Shown: positions 45,870 through 53,591 of the stretch, piece after piece
Numbering within the stretch: the stretch's first letter is position 1
Layout: every line of letters starts with the position of its first letter
Source of the DNA: a bacterium BMS3Bbin10
GTDB taxonomy: Bacteria; Pseudomonadota; Alphaproteobacteria; Rhizobiales; Methyloligellaceae
Direction of reading: 5' to 3'
Assembly (NCBI GenBank): GCA_002897995.1
Contig: BDTT01000093.1
Location: 1-57,432 of the forward strand
DNA length: 57,432 bases
Notes under the pieces: generated by a model
Databases searched by the model: none
What the model saw: only the letters and a program-made list of their open reading frames with translations
Told to the model about the DNA's origin: nothing
Program-made: the position numbers and the translations under genes

Positions 45870-47006
45870 TCAACCCAAGGTCTCACGCGCGGTCTCTTCC
45901 AGCCTGAAAAACGTCGCCAGGACCAGGTTTTTCCGGTCAAGATTGAGCGCATCGGCTTCCGCCTTCGCGCGCTGAATTGTTTCCCATAAGCCAGCCCATT
46001 GCGCAAGAGCGTAGCCGCCCTTCAAGCGTCCCGCCAATTCGGCTTCAACTCCAATCGCGCCTTCACCCGTCGCGGCGTGGCTAGATATGCGCGCAAGCGC
46101 CTCGCCCGCCAGTCCGAAGAACAATTGATAGGCCTCATTGGCCGGCGATGCCGAAATTTCATCGGCCAGCGCATGGACGCCCTCGTAATCCATCTCCGGC
46201 AGACGCGCCATCAGACCGATCAGCCGGGCATATAAGTCACTGCCGCCGCCTTCGAGAAGCCGCAGCGCACGCCCGACACTGCCCTGTGCGAGCGGCACGC
46301 AGGCCCGCAGGAGATCGCTTGCCGGCGGCTCCCTCCCCGCGGCGCGAAAAGCAGCCCCTACCGCCGTCTCCAGTTCACCTGCGTCAAGCGGGAAGAAACG
46401 CAGCGTTCTGCACCGCGAGCGAATGGTGACGGGCAGACGCCCCGGCGCGCCGCATACCAGCAGAAACACGCAATCGGGCGGCGGTTCCTCCAGATTCTTC
46501 AACAGCGCATTGGCGGCGGCCGCATTCAGCTCCTCCGCGCGGTCGATGATCACCACCCGCCACTTCCCGGCTCCGGCCGTGTGGCCGAAAAAACGCCTCA
46601 GGCGGCGCGCCTCGGCGATAGTGACCGCCGTGGCCAACCGCTTTTTATCCGGTAGCCAGGGCCGGCGCAGCAGCAGCAAATTGGGATGCGCCAGCGCAGC
46701 GACCTGCGCCGAGACGCGGCTCCCGGGTTGGGTGGACATATCCGCCGGGCGCGCCCCGGCGCCATCATCTGTCCGGGACAGCAAAAACCGGGCAAAGCGA
46801 TAGGCCAGTGTCGCCTTGCCGATACCCTCGCCTCCGGTGAGAAGCCATGCATGAGGCAGCCGGCCAGACATATAGGCCTTGAGCAGCGCCTCTTCCGCGG
46901 CGGCGTTGCCAACAAATTCGGACGCCATTCTGGGATGCGCGAACCCGTCGAGACGGTCAGGCTCCGGCAGCTCCGTTTGCGCATTTGCCTCGTTTGCACC
47001 GCTCAT
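45870..47006 (-). CDS. holB: DNA polymerase III delta' subunit
   Basis: A 378-residue clamp-loader subunit of the replicative polymerase. Visible are the AAA+ P-loop region HAWLLTGGEGIGKATLAYRF, VVIIDRAEELNAAAANALLK and NLEEPPPDCVFLLVCG with the SRC motif IRSRCRTLRF. The zinc-binding module between the motifs is not obvious. The start is ATG 47006, overlapping the tmk stop by 4 bp; the frame extends ten codons further upstream as a glycine run that I regard as spurious. The tmk-holB-metG-tatD order is the standard one. Confidence 0.94.
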   Translation of the reverse strand: MSGANEANAQTELPEPDRLDGFAHPRMASEFVGNAAAEEALLKAYMSGRLPHAWLLTGGEGIGKATLAYRFARFLLSRTDDGAGARPADMSTQPGSRVSAQVAALAHPNLLLLRRPWLPDKKRLATAVTIAEARRLRRFFGHTAGAGKWRVVIIDRAEELNAAAANALLKNLEEPPPDCVFLLVCGAPGRLPVTIRSRCRTLRFFPLDAGELETAVGAAFRAAGREPPASDLLRACVPLAQGSVGRALRLLEGGGSDLYARLIGLMARLPEMDYEGVHALADEISASPANEAYQLFFGLAGEALARISSHAATGEGAIGVEAELAGRLKGGYALAQWAGLWETIQRAKAEADALNLDRKNLVLATFFRLEETARETLG

Positions 47007-47644
47007 GGGTTCAAGCGGTCCACCACCGCCTCCCACACATCTTCCGCCACCGCCGCCTCCGCCTGCTGCGCATCGATGACGACACAGCGCTGCGGGGCCT
47101 GCTCCGCGATCTGGAGGAAACAGGCGCGCAGGGCTTCATGAAACCGCAAATCCATGCCCTCGAAGCGGTCGGGCGCAATGTCTCCCTCACCATTGCGCTC
47201 GGCGGCGCGTCTCAGACCGGCTTCGGGCGGGACATCCAGAATCAGCGTGAGATCCGGCACCGTATCGGCAACGGAAACCCGTTCCAGCGCGCGGATAAGC
47301 GCCGGCTTCACGCCGCCGGCAGCGCCCTGGTAGGCGGCGGTCGAATCGGAAAACCGGTCACACACAACCCAATCGCCGCGCGTCAGAGCCGGGCGTATCA
47401 GCTCTTTCACATGATGGTCGCGGGCCGCGCAAAAGAGGACCGCCTCGCCCATGGGCCCGAAATCCTTTGCCGCGCCGGAAAGCAGAAATTCCCTGATCTC
47501 CTCGCCGCGCTTTGTGCCGCCCGGTTCGCGGGTCTCGACAACATGATGCCCGGCCGCGCGCAAGCGCTCCGCCAGAAGCCGCGCCTGAGTGGATTTTCCG
47601 GCGCCCTCGCCGCCTTCGAATGTTATGAATTTTCCGGTTATCAC
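47003..47644 (-). CDS. tmk: Thymidylate kinase
   Basis: A 213-residue enzyme phosphorylating dTMP to dTDP. The P-loop is FEGGEGAGKSTQARL, DRFSDSTAAYQGAAGG is the DRx motif region and TLILDVPPEAGLRRAAER leads into the lid. It starts at GTG 47644. It overlaps holB by 4 bp and follows the carboxypeptidase gene by 45 bp on the same strand. Confidence 0.97.
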   Translation of the reverse strand: MITGKFITFEGGEGAGKSTQARLLAERLRAAGHHVVETREPGGTKRGEEIREFLLSGAAKDFGPMGEAVLFCAARDHHVKELIRPALTRGDWVVCDRFSDSTAAYQGAAGGVKPALIRALERVSVADTVPDLTLILDVPPEAGLRRAAERNGEGDIAPDRFEGMDLRFHEALRACFLQIAEQAPQRCVVIDAQQAEAAVAEDVWEAVVDRLNP

Positions 47645-47689
47645 GGGCCTCGCATTCCGGGGCCCCTCGCCCCTCGAAGAGGCTTTGTA

Positions 47690-48874
47690 CTAGAGCAGCC
47701 AGCCGAATGCGAGATGGAACGCCGATTCCATCCCCTTCTTCCAGAGCGAACCCTCGCCAACATCCTCCCCTGCGTAAAGCGGGATATTGTTGACCGTCGC
47801 ATCGGGGGCCGTGACGCGCAGGAATGCAACCTGATCGCCTTTCTTGATTGGCGGCTTGAGCGGCCCCTCATAAACGATTGCCGCCTTGATCTTCCGGCTG
47901 GCGGTGCGCGGCAAAAAGATGCTGACACGTCCCTTTCCCGTGAGGCTCACATGGCGTTTCGTCCCGCCCCAGACCAGTGCATCGCCGATGGTCTCGCCGG
48001 CATCGAACAGCTTCCATTGCCTGAAACTTCTAAAACCCCATTGCAGCAGCCGCTTTCCCTCCGCCCGGCGGGCTTTTTTCGACTTGAGACCGTTGACCAC
48101 AACGACCAGCCGCTGCCCCCGCTGCTTGCTCGACGCAACCAGCCCATAACCGGCGGCACGAATATAGCCGGTTTTCAGGCCGTCCACACCGATCCCGTCA
48201 TAAACCAGCGGATTGCGGTTGTAGAAAATATGCTTCCGGTAGCGATATTCCTTCTGGGAGAAGTAGTGATAATATTCCGGATATTCCTTGATGACATGAA
48301 TTGCGAGCTTGGCCAGCTCCAGCGCCGTCATGTAGTGATCGGGATCCGGCAAACCGGTGGAATTCCGGAAATTCGACTCGGTCAGGCCGATTTTGCGGGC
48401 ATATTCGTTCATGACCTCGGCAAACGCGTCCTCGGACCCGCTCATGCCTTCGGCAACGATGATGCTGGCGTCATTGCCCGACTGCACGGCGATGCCCTGC
48501 AGAAGTTCGCCAAGCGTCGCGCTCCCCTTGAGCGGCACGAACATGGCCGAGCCGCCTGACGGCGCCCCGCCGGTGCGCCAGGCATAGAGGCTGTTTGAGA
48601 ATTCGTCCTCGAGCGATATCCGCCCCTCTTTCAGAGCCTGAAATATGACAGCCATGGTCATAAGTTTGCTCATGCTGGCCGGGGGCATGCGTTCATCGGA
48701 ATTTTTTGCGAAAAGAACGGTATTTGTGTCGGCGTCCATCAGGACCGCCCACTTGGCCTTGGTTTGGAATTTGTCCTTGGATTTGGGCTTCGCCAGGGCG
48801 CCGCCGGCAAAGACAACACACAGAACCAGCGCCAGAAACGCCACGAAACTCTTGCGATGGCCCCTCGAACCCAT
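47690..48874 (-). CDS. D-alanyl-D-alanine carboxypeptidase (PBP5/6 family)
   Basis: A 394-residue penicillin-binding protein trimming the terminal D-Ala of peptidoglycan stem peptides. A signal peptide (about 1-28, VAFLALVLCVVFAGGALA) precedes the transpeptidase-like domain. That domain has the SxxK motif at Ser67-Lys70 (PPASMSKLMT), SGN in AVQSGNDASI and KTG in GLKTGYIRAAG. A C-terminal beta-rich PBP5 domain and an amphipathic C-terminal end follow. ATG 48874 is chosen because the 34 upstream codons do not look like a signal peptide. It lies upstream of tmk and downstream of rlpA. Confidence 0.95.
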   Translation of the reverse strand: MGSRGHRKSFVAFLALVLCVVFAGGALAKPKSKDKFQTKAKWAVLMDADTNTVLFAKNSDERMPPASMSKLMTMAVIFQALKEGRISLEDEFSNSLYAWRTGGAPSGGSAMFVPLKGSATLGELLQGIAVQSGNDASIIVAEGMSGSEDAFAEVMNEYARKIGLTESNFRNSTGLPDPDHYMTALELAKLAIHVIKEYPEYYHYFSQKEYRYRKHIFYNRNPLVYDGIGVDGLKTGYIRAAGYGLVASSKQRGQRLVVVVNGLKSKKARRAEGKRLLQWGFRSFRQWKLFDAGETIGDALVWGGTKRHVSLTGKGRVSIFLPRTASRKIKAAIVYEGPLKPPIKKGDQVAFLRVTAPDATVNNIPLYAGEDVGEGSLWKKGMESAFHLAFGWLL

Positions 48875-49015
48875 ACCCTGCTCAGCCCAAATCAAAGCGC
48901 GAAACGCGAACACACGCCCTGCTAAGGCGTTCAGCCGTCCGCCAGCAGAGTAGCGACAAGCATGGGGCGAAATCAACTCACTAGCGAATTTGCCGGGTTT
49001 GGAGGTCCGGTATGG

Positions 49016-50086
49016 TTAATTCCGCACGATCCGGGCGTCCAGCATACCCGACCCGACCACGGCCCGCAGCGCTTCGTCCGCGTCATGCCGCACGGCAAAT
49101 GGACCCAGCCGGACACGGTAATAAGTCTGGCCCGCCACATCCGAAGACAACACGTCCGTGGGGCCCATGTCGGCCAATCTTACTCGCAGACTGTCCGCGA
49201 AATCCCGGTTGCGGAACGAAGCGGCCTGGATGAACAGCGCGCGTTCGGCCTTTGGCGCCAGTGGGGCTGCCGCGGCCCTGGTTTGCACTGCCCACTCATT
49301 GACGATCGGCGTTGCCGCATTGCGCTGTCGCGGAATCGAAGCCACGACCATGGGATCGCTCTGCACTTCTTTACGTACAGCTTGCGCCAGCCGCGTGCGG
49401 CGTCTGGGCTTGCGAATATTTTTTACCCGGTCAGAGAGGTCCGCCATCCGCGCGAATGGCTGGCTGGCATAGACCCGCCGCTCCAGGGAATCGTTTCCGT
49501 CCAGCGGGGCCAGACCCATATATTCGACTCGAACCTTTGCCGTGCCCTCGCGCTGGAACCCAAGCGCCTGGGCGGAACGGCGCGACATGTCGATGATGCG
49601 ATCGCTGGCATAGGGCCCCCGATCGTTGACCCGCACCACGATTGAGCGCCCATTCCGCAAATTGGTGACCCGCGCATAGGTCGGCAAGGGCAATGTGGGA
49701 TGCGCCGCCGTCAGCGCGTTCATGTCGTAAACTTCCCCATTGGCGGTATAACGCCCGTGGAACAATTCCCCGTACCAGGACGCCACACCCACCCGGTTAT
49801 AGCTCGGGTCTTCTTTCGGCGTGTACCATCGTCCGCCGATCTTGTAGGGGTTGCCGACCTTGTAGCGGCCCCCGCCCTTGGGAACGGGCTGGCCCAGCTC
49901 AACAACACGCTTGGAGAATTTCTGTTCGGCAGATTTCTGCCGCCGTGAACAGGCGGAAAGAACAACCGCCGTGAGCAGGATTGAAAGAAAAACGCAGAAG
50001 ACTGCCCGCCGGGAATTTGAAATTGAATTGCCCGGCGCAACCCCCGCCGCCGCCTGCGCGAACCCGGGCACAACAAAACGCAACAT
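49016..50086 (-). CDS. rlpA: Septal ring lytic transglycosylase-like lipoprotein RlpA
   Basis: A 356-residue rare lipoprotein A. A lipobox LSAC with Cys46 ends a hydrophobic signal, VFLSILLTAVVLSAC, so the protein is probably an outer-membrane lipoprotein. The double-psi beta-barrel catalytic domain shows GVASWYGELFHGRYTANGE, MNALTAAHPTLPLPTYARV and VVRVNDRGPYASDRIIDMS. A SPOR domain at the C terminus (LFIQAASFRNRDFADSLRV) targets denuded glycan at division sites. The start MLRFVVPG at 50086 fits; 30 codons upstream are unlikely to be coding. Confidence 0.94.
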   Translation of the reverse strand: MLRFVVPGFAQAAAGVAPGNSISNSRRAVFCVFLSILLTAVVLSACSRRQKSAEQKFSKRVVELGQPVPKGGGRYKVGNPYKIGGRWYTPKEDPSYNRVGVASWYGELFHGRYTANGEVYDMNALTAAHPTLPLPTYARVTNLRNGRSIVVRVNDRGPYASDRIIDMSRRSAQALGFQREGTAKVRVEYMGLAPLDGNDSLERRVYASQPFARMADLSDRVKNIRKPRRRTRLAQAVRKEVQSDPMVVASIPRQRNAATPIVNEWAVQTRAAAAPLAPKAERALFIQAASFRNRDFADSLRVRLADMGPTDVLSSDVAGQTYYRVRLGPFAVRHDADEALRAVVGSGMLDARIVRN

Positions 50087-50246
50087 ACTGAATTCCCACC
50101 CCCGCCTAACGCATTGTCTGCAAGCACTGCCGGACAGCCTGTGAGCCACCTGAGGCCAGCCAAGCCGGATGCACAACCCCGACTCTTTCGCCAGAAAGTT
50201 AGGAATAAGTGAATCTTCGTGGAGGTGAATGCCGGAGCATTCACAA

Positions 50247-51494
50247 TCAGGTTACCGATTTTGCCGGTTTCGCGGCCATCGGGGCGGCGCCGACGATGCC
50301 GCCGCTCTTGAACAGGTGAGCAATTTCGCTTTCGGAAAACCCGGCTTCGGCCAGCACCTCCCGGCTGTGCTGCCCGAACAGAGGCGCGGGACGCACCACG
50401 CCCCCCGGCGTGGCCGAGAGTTTTACGGGAAGTCCAATCGTCTGCACGCGCCCGGCAACCGGATGATCGGTCTCCGGCACCATTTCCCGGGCTATGACCT
50501 GCGGATCGGCGTGCATTTCCTTGATGGTGAGCACCGGACCGGCGGGAACGCCAGCCGCCTCAAGGGTTTCCTGCCAATGCGCGGTCGTACGCTTCCTGAG
50601 ATATCCGTTCAGGATTTCAACAAGGGGTTCCAGATTGGCCATGCGCGCCGAATTGGCGGCAAAGCGGGGATCCTCGCCAAGTTCTTCCGCGCCAATGCAT
50701 TCGAGCAGCCGCTCCCAGTTCCGCTGGTTGGCCGCGCCGACATTGATCCAGCCGTCCTTGGTCTCAAAGGTCTGATAGGGCGCATTGAGCGGATGCGCGG
50801 TGCCCATGCGCGTTGGCGTGTCGCCTGTTGCAAAGCAGATGGCCGACTGCCAGTAGGTGTGGGTGATGGCCGCCTCGAACAGGGACGTATCGACCCGCTG
50901 CCCCTCGCCGGTCTTTTGTTTGTGCACATAGGCGGCGATGCACCCCATCGCCCCGAGAATACCGGCGGTCGTGTCACTGACGGGAGCGCCGACCTTGACG
51001 GGTGAGCGATCGGGTCCCTCTCCCGTGATGTCCATCAGTCCCGACATGCCCTGCGCGATGAGATCAAACCCGCCCCGGTCGCTATAGGGACCGCTGCGCC
51101 CGAAGCCGGAGATTTCGCAATAGATGAGCCCGGGATTTATTTCCCGCAATGTCTCATAGCCCAGGCCCAGCCGTTCCATTGTATCGTGGCGGTAGTTCTC
51201 GATGAGCACATCCGCATCTTTTATAAGGCGGCGCAGAACCTGCTTTCCCTCTTCCTTTTTGAGGTCCAGCGCGATACCGCGCTTGTTGCGGTTCATCATC
51301 ATGAAGGCCGCCGGCTCGCCATTGATCTCAGGCGGCACAAAGCGGCGCGAATCGTCGCCCCCATTCGCCTTTTCCACCTTGATGACGTCCGCGCCGAGGT
51401 CCGCCAGCATGAGGCCGCACACCGGACCCGCCATGATGTGCGCCAGCTCGATCACGCGCATCCCCGTCAGCGGCCCCTTTCTTTGCACGCCCAT
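50247..51494 (-). CDS. Family III (CaiB/BaiF) CoA-transferase
   Basis: A 415-residue class III acyl-CoA transferase that moves CoA between carboxylates as interlocked dimers. It opens LTGMRVIELAHIMAGPVCGLML and DLGADVIKVEKANGGDDSR, and has the presumed catalytic Asp174 in VGAPVSDTTAGILGAMG. The DITGEGPDRSPVKVG stretch and the FETKDGWINVGAANQRNWER loop are typical. It is the last gene of a three-gene minus-strand unit, 3 bp after the crotonase gene. Substrates cannot be told from sequence; formyl-CoA, succinyl-CoA and other donors occur in this family. Confidence 0.92.
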   Translation of the reverse strand: MGVQRKGPLTGMRVIELAHIMAGPVCGLMLADLGADVIKVEKANGGDDSRRFVPPEINGEPAAFMMMNRNKRGIALDLKKEEGKQVLRRLIKDADVLIENYRHDTMERLGLGYETLREINPGLIYCEISGFGRSGPYSDRGGFDLIAQGMSGLMDITGEGPDRSPVKVGAPVSDTTAGILGAMGCIAAYVHKQKTGEGQRVDTSLFEAAITHTYWQSAICFATGDTPTRMGTAHPLNAPYQTFETKDGWINVGAANQRNWERLLECIGAEELGEDPRFAANSARMANLEPLVEILNGYLRKRTTAHWQETLEAAGVPAGPVLTIKEMHADPQVIAREMVPETDHPVAGRVQTIGLPVKLSATPGGVVRPAPLFGQHSREVLAEAGFSESEIAHLFKSGGIVGAAPMAAKPAKSVT

Positions 51495-51497
51495 GAT

Positions 51498-52280
51498 TTA
51501 CCGCCCGCTCCAGTTGGCTTTCCGCTTGGCCAGGAACGCGTCCAGGCCTTCACGAAAATCATCGCTTGCGTAACACATGGCAATGAGATCGTCGTCCTCG
51601 ATTGCCGGTTCGGCGGCGCTCATGCGCCGGAACATTTCCTTGGTGGCGCGCAGGGTGAGCGGCGCGAAGGCGGCTATCTCCTGCGCCAGTTCCCGCGCGC
51701 GGGCGAACAGCGCATCCGCATCGTCGAAAACTTCGGAGACGAGGCCGATGCCAAGCGCCTCACCGGCCTCGATCAGCCGCGAGGTCATGATGACTTCCCT
51801 GGTGCGCGCCGCTCCCAGCAATGCCGACATGCGCCGCAGGCTGGGAACCGACAGACAATTGCCGAGCGTGCGGGCGATGGGAAACCCGAAGCGCATGTCA
51901 CGGGTTGCCAGACGGACATCGCACAGCCCGGCGATGGCCGCCCCGCCGCCGGTGCAGGCGCCGGTTATGGCGGCGATGATGGGTCTGGGGCAGGCTTCGA
52001 TGTCGCACAGCACGCCATCGATCTTTTTTTCATACGCCAGACCGTCCTCCGCGCCTTCAAAGTCGCGGAACTGGGAAATGTCCGTGCCCGCGGCAAAGGC
52101 CTTTTCACCCGCGCCGCGCAGGATGATGACCTTCAGATCGTCGTCTTGCGCGGCGGACCGGCTGAAGTCCGCCAGCCCCTCATACATGGGGAATGTCAGG
52201 GCATTTCGTTTTTCGGGACGGTTGAGGGTTAGAACCGCAACCGGGCCATCGCGTTCAATGAGAAGTTCCGCCACGCTCAT
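51498..52280 (-). CDS. Crotonase-family protein without the two hydratase glutamates
   Basis: A 260-residue crotonase-fold protein. The oxyanion-hole region is recognisable (TLNRPEKRNAL, FAAGTDISQF, IIAAITGACTGGG), so it should bind an acyl-CoA. Aligned by eye to rat enoyl-CoA hydratase, Glu144 corresponds to Ala115 (GGGAAIAGLCD) and Glu164 to Ile135 (FGFPIARTLGN); the usual PGAGGTQRL segment is absent. It is therefore unlikely to hydrate enoyl-CoA and may be an isomerase, hydrolase or decarboxylase. The start is ATG 52280; the gene begins 1 bp after the aminotransferase stop. Confidence 0.9.
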   Translation of the reverse strand: MSVAELLIERDGPVAVLTLNRPEKRNALTFPMYEGLADFSRSAAQDDDLKVIILRGAGEKAFAAGTDISQFRDFEGAEDGLAYEKKIDGVLCDIEACPRPIIAAITGACTGGGAAIAGLCDVRLATRDMRFGFPIARTLGNCLSVPSLRRMSALLGAARTREVIMTSRLIEAGEALGIGLVSEVFDDADALFARARELAQEIAAFAPLTLRATKEMFRRMSAAEPAIEDDDLIAMCYASDDFREGLDAFLAKRKANWSGR

Positions 52281-52281
52281 G

Positions 52282-53445
52282 TCATGCCCCCAGAAAATCC
52301 ATGGCCGCCTGCGCCCCGCCCTTTTTGTGCGGCACATCGGCAATCCCCAGACCCATTTCCACGCCGGCCAGCGTGCCGATCAGGGTCAGGTCGTTGAAAT
52401 CCCCCAGATGCCCGATGCGGAACACTTTTCCGGCCACCTTTCCAAGCCCCGTACCGAGCGACATATCGAACTTATCCTTGATGACGCCGCGCAGCGCGTC
52501 CGCGTCATGGCCCTCGGGCATGAGTATCGCCGTGAGCGATGAAGAGTATTCACGAGGCTCCTGGCACAGCACTTCAAGCCCCCAATGGTCAACCGCCAGG
52601 CGCGTGGCTTCGGCGTGGCGGTCATGGCGTGCGAACACATTATCGAGCCCTTCTTCCAGCAGCATATCAATGGCCTCCGAAAGGCCATAAAGCAGATTGG
52701 TCGCCGGCGTGTAGGGAAAGAAGCCATTGCCGTTGGCGGCGAGCATCTCCTGCCAGCCCCAATAGGCCCTGGGCAGGGTCGAATTCTGCGACGCCTGCAA
52801 CGCCTTGTCGCTCAGGGCGTTGAAGCCAAGCCCGGGCGGCAGCATCAATCCCTTCTGCGAACCGCCGATGGTGACATCGACACCCCATTCGTCATGCCGG
52901 TAATCGATGGAGGCCAGCGAGGAGATCACATCCACGAGATACAGCGCCGGATGGCCGGCGTCATCGATGACTTTGCGTATCTCGGGAATTCGCGCGGTGC
53001 AGCCGGTCGCGGTTTCATTGTGAACCATACAAACCGCCTTGATCTCATGCGCCTTGTCGGCGGCCAGACGTTCGGCAATTTTCTCCGGCTGCGCCGCGCG
53101 CCGCCAGTCGCCTTCGATAAATTCAGGCTGCAACCCCATGCGCTCCGCGATGCCCTTCCAAAGGGTCGCGAAGTGCCCGGACTCATACATCAGCACCCTG
53201 TCGCCGGGCGAGAGCGTGTTGGTGAGCGCCGCCTCCCACGCACCGGTGCCCGAGGAGGGGTAGATGATCACCGGCCCGGCGCATTTGAAAATGTCCCTGA
53301 TACCGGTCAGCACCTTCTTGCCGAGTACGCCAAATTCAGGCCCCCGGTGGTCGATGACCGGCATGTCGATTGCCCGCAAAATCCGGTCCGGTACCTGTGT
53401 CGGCCCTGGTATTTGCAGAAAATGCCGGCCTGCCGTTCGCGCCAT
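52282..53445 (-). CDS. Serine/alanine-glyoxylate aminotransferase-family PLP enzyme
   Basis: A 387-residue class V aminotransferase of the AGXT/serine-glyoxylate type. It opens FLQIPGPTQVPDRILRAI with HRGPEF, has YPSSGTGAWEAALTN, CMVHNETATG, the LVDVISSLASIDYR aspartate and the PLP lysine Lys198 in IGGSQKGLMLPPGLGF. Such enzymes use glyoxylate as amino acceptor from serine, alanine or aspartate; which donor is unknown. A strong AAAGGAGGGT ribosome-binding site precedes the ATG at 53445. It is the first gene of the three-gene unit and divergent from the dehydrogenase. Confidence 0.92.
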   Translation of the reverse strand: MARTAGRHFLQIPGPTQVPDRILRAIDMPVIDHRGPEFGVLGKKVLTGIRDIFKCAGPVIIYPSSGTGAWEAALTNTLSPGDRVLMYESGHFATLWKGIAERMGLQPEFIEGDWRRAAQPEKIAERLAADKAHEIKAVCMVHNETATGCTARIPEIRKVIDDAGHPALYLVDVISSLASIDYRHDEWGVDVTIGGSQKGLMLPPGLGFNALSDKALQASQNSTLPRAYWGWQEMLAANGNGFFPYTPATNLLYGLSEAIDMLLEEGLDNVFARHDRHAEATRLAVDHWGLEVLCQEPREYSSSLTAILMPEGHDADALRGVIKDKFDMSLGTGLGKVAGKVFRIGHLGDFNDLTLIGTLAGVEMGLGIADVPHKKGGAQAAMDFLGA

Positions 53446-53511
53446 TTGAGTTACCCTCCTTTAGATCATTGGCTTCGCGCGTCCCCGCGCAAACCACGAC
53501 CGGAAACCAAA

Positions 53512-53591
53512 AATTGGCTGAATTGCGCCAATTCTGATGCTTGCCAGAATCGCGTTACCTAGTGTATATTGAATTATGAATTCATTATACA
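53512..53591. promoter_or_regulatory. Divergent control region with three dyads and a sigma-70-like promoter
   Basis: Three inverted repeats lie in 80 bp: AATTGGC (53512-53518) with GCCAATT (53527-53533); ATTCTG (53531-53536) with CAGAAT (53545-53550); and TGTATATTGAATT (53563-53575) with AATTCATTATACA (53579-53591), 12 of 13 bases matching around a central ATG. A promoter TTGCCA (53541-53546), 18-bp spacer, TATATT (53565-53570) points to the dehydrogenase, with transcription predicted near 53577. The third dyad covers its -10 and start site, the usual place for a repressor. The GntR-FCD protein encoded downstream is the natural candidate. Confidence 0.55.

Noticed and set aside
46985-48559. 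524-codon plus-strand ORF opposite tmk and the carboxypeptidase
   Set aside because: It is antisense to two conserved enzymes; no domain or ribosome-binding site is visible.
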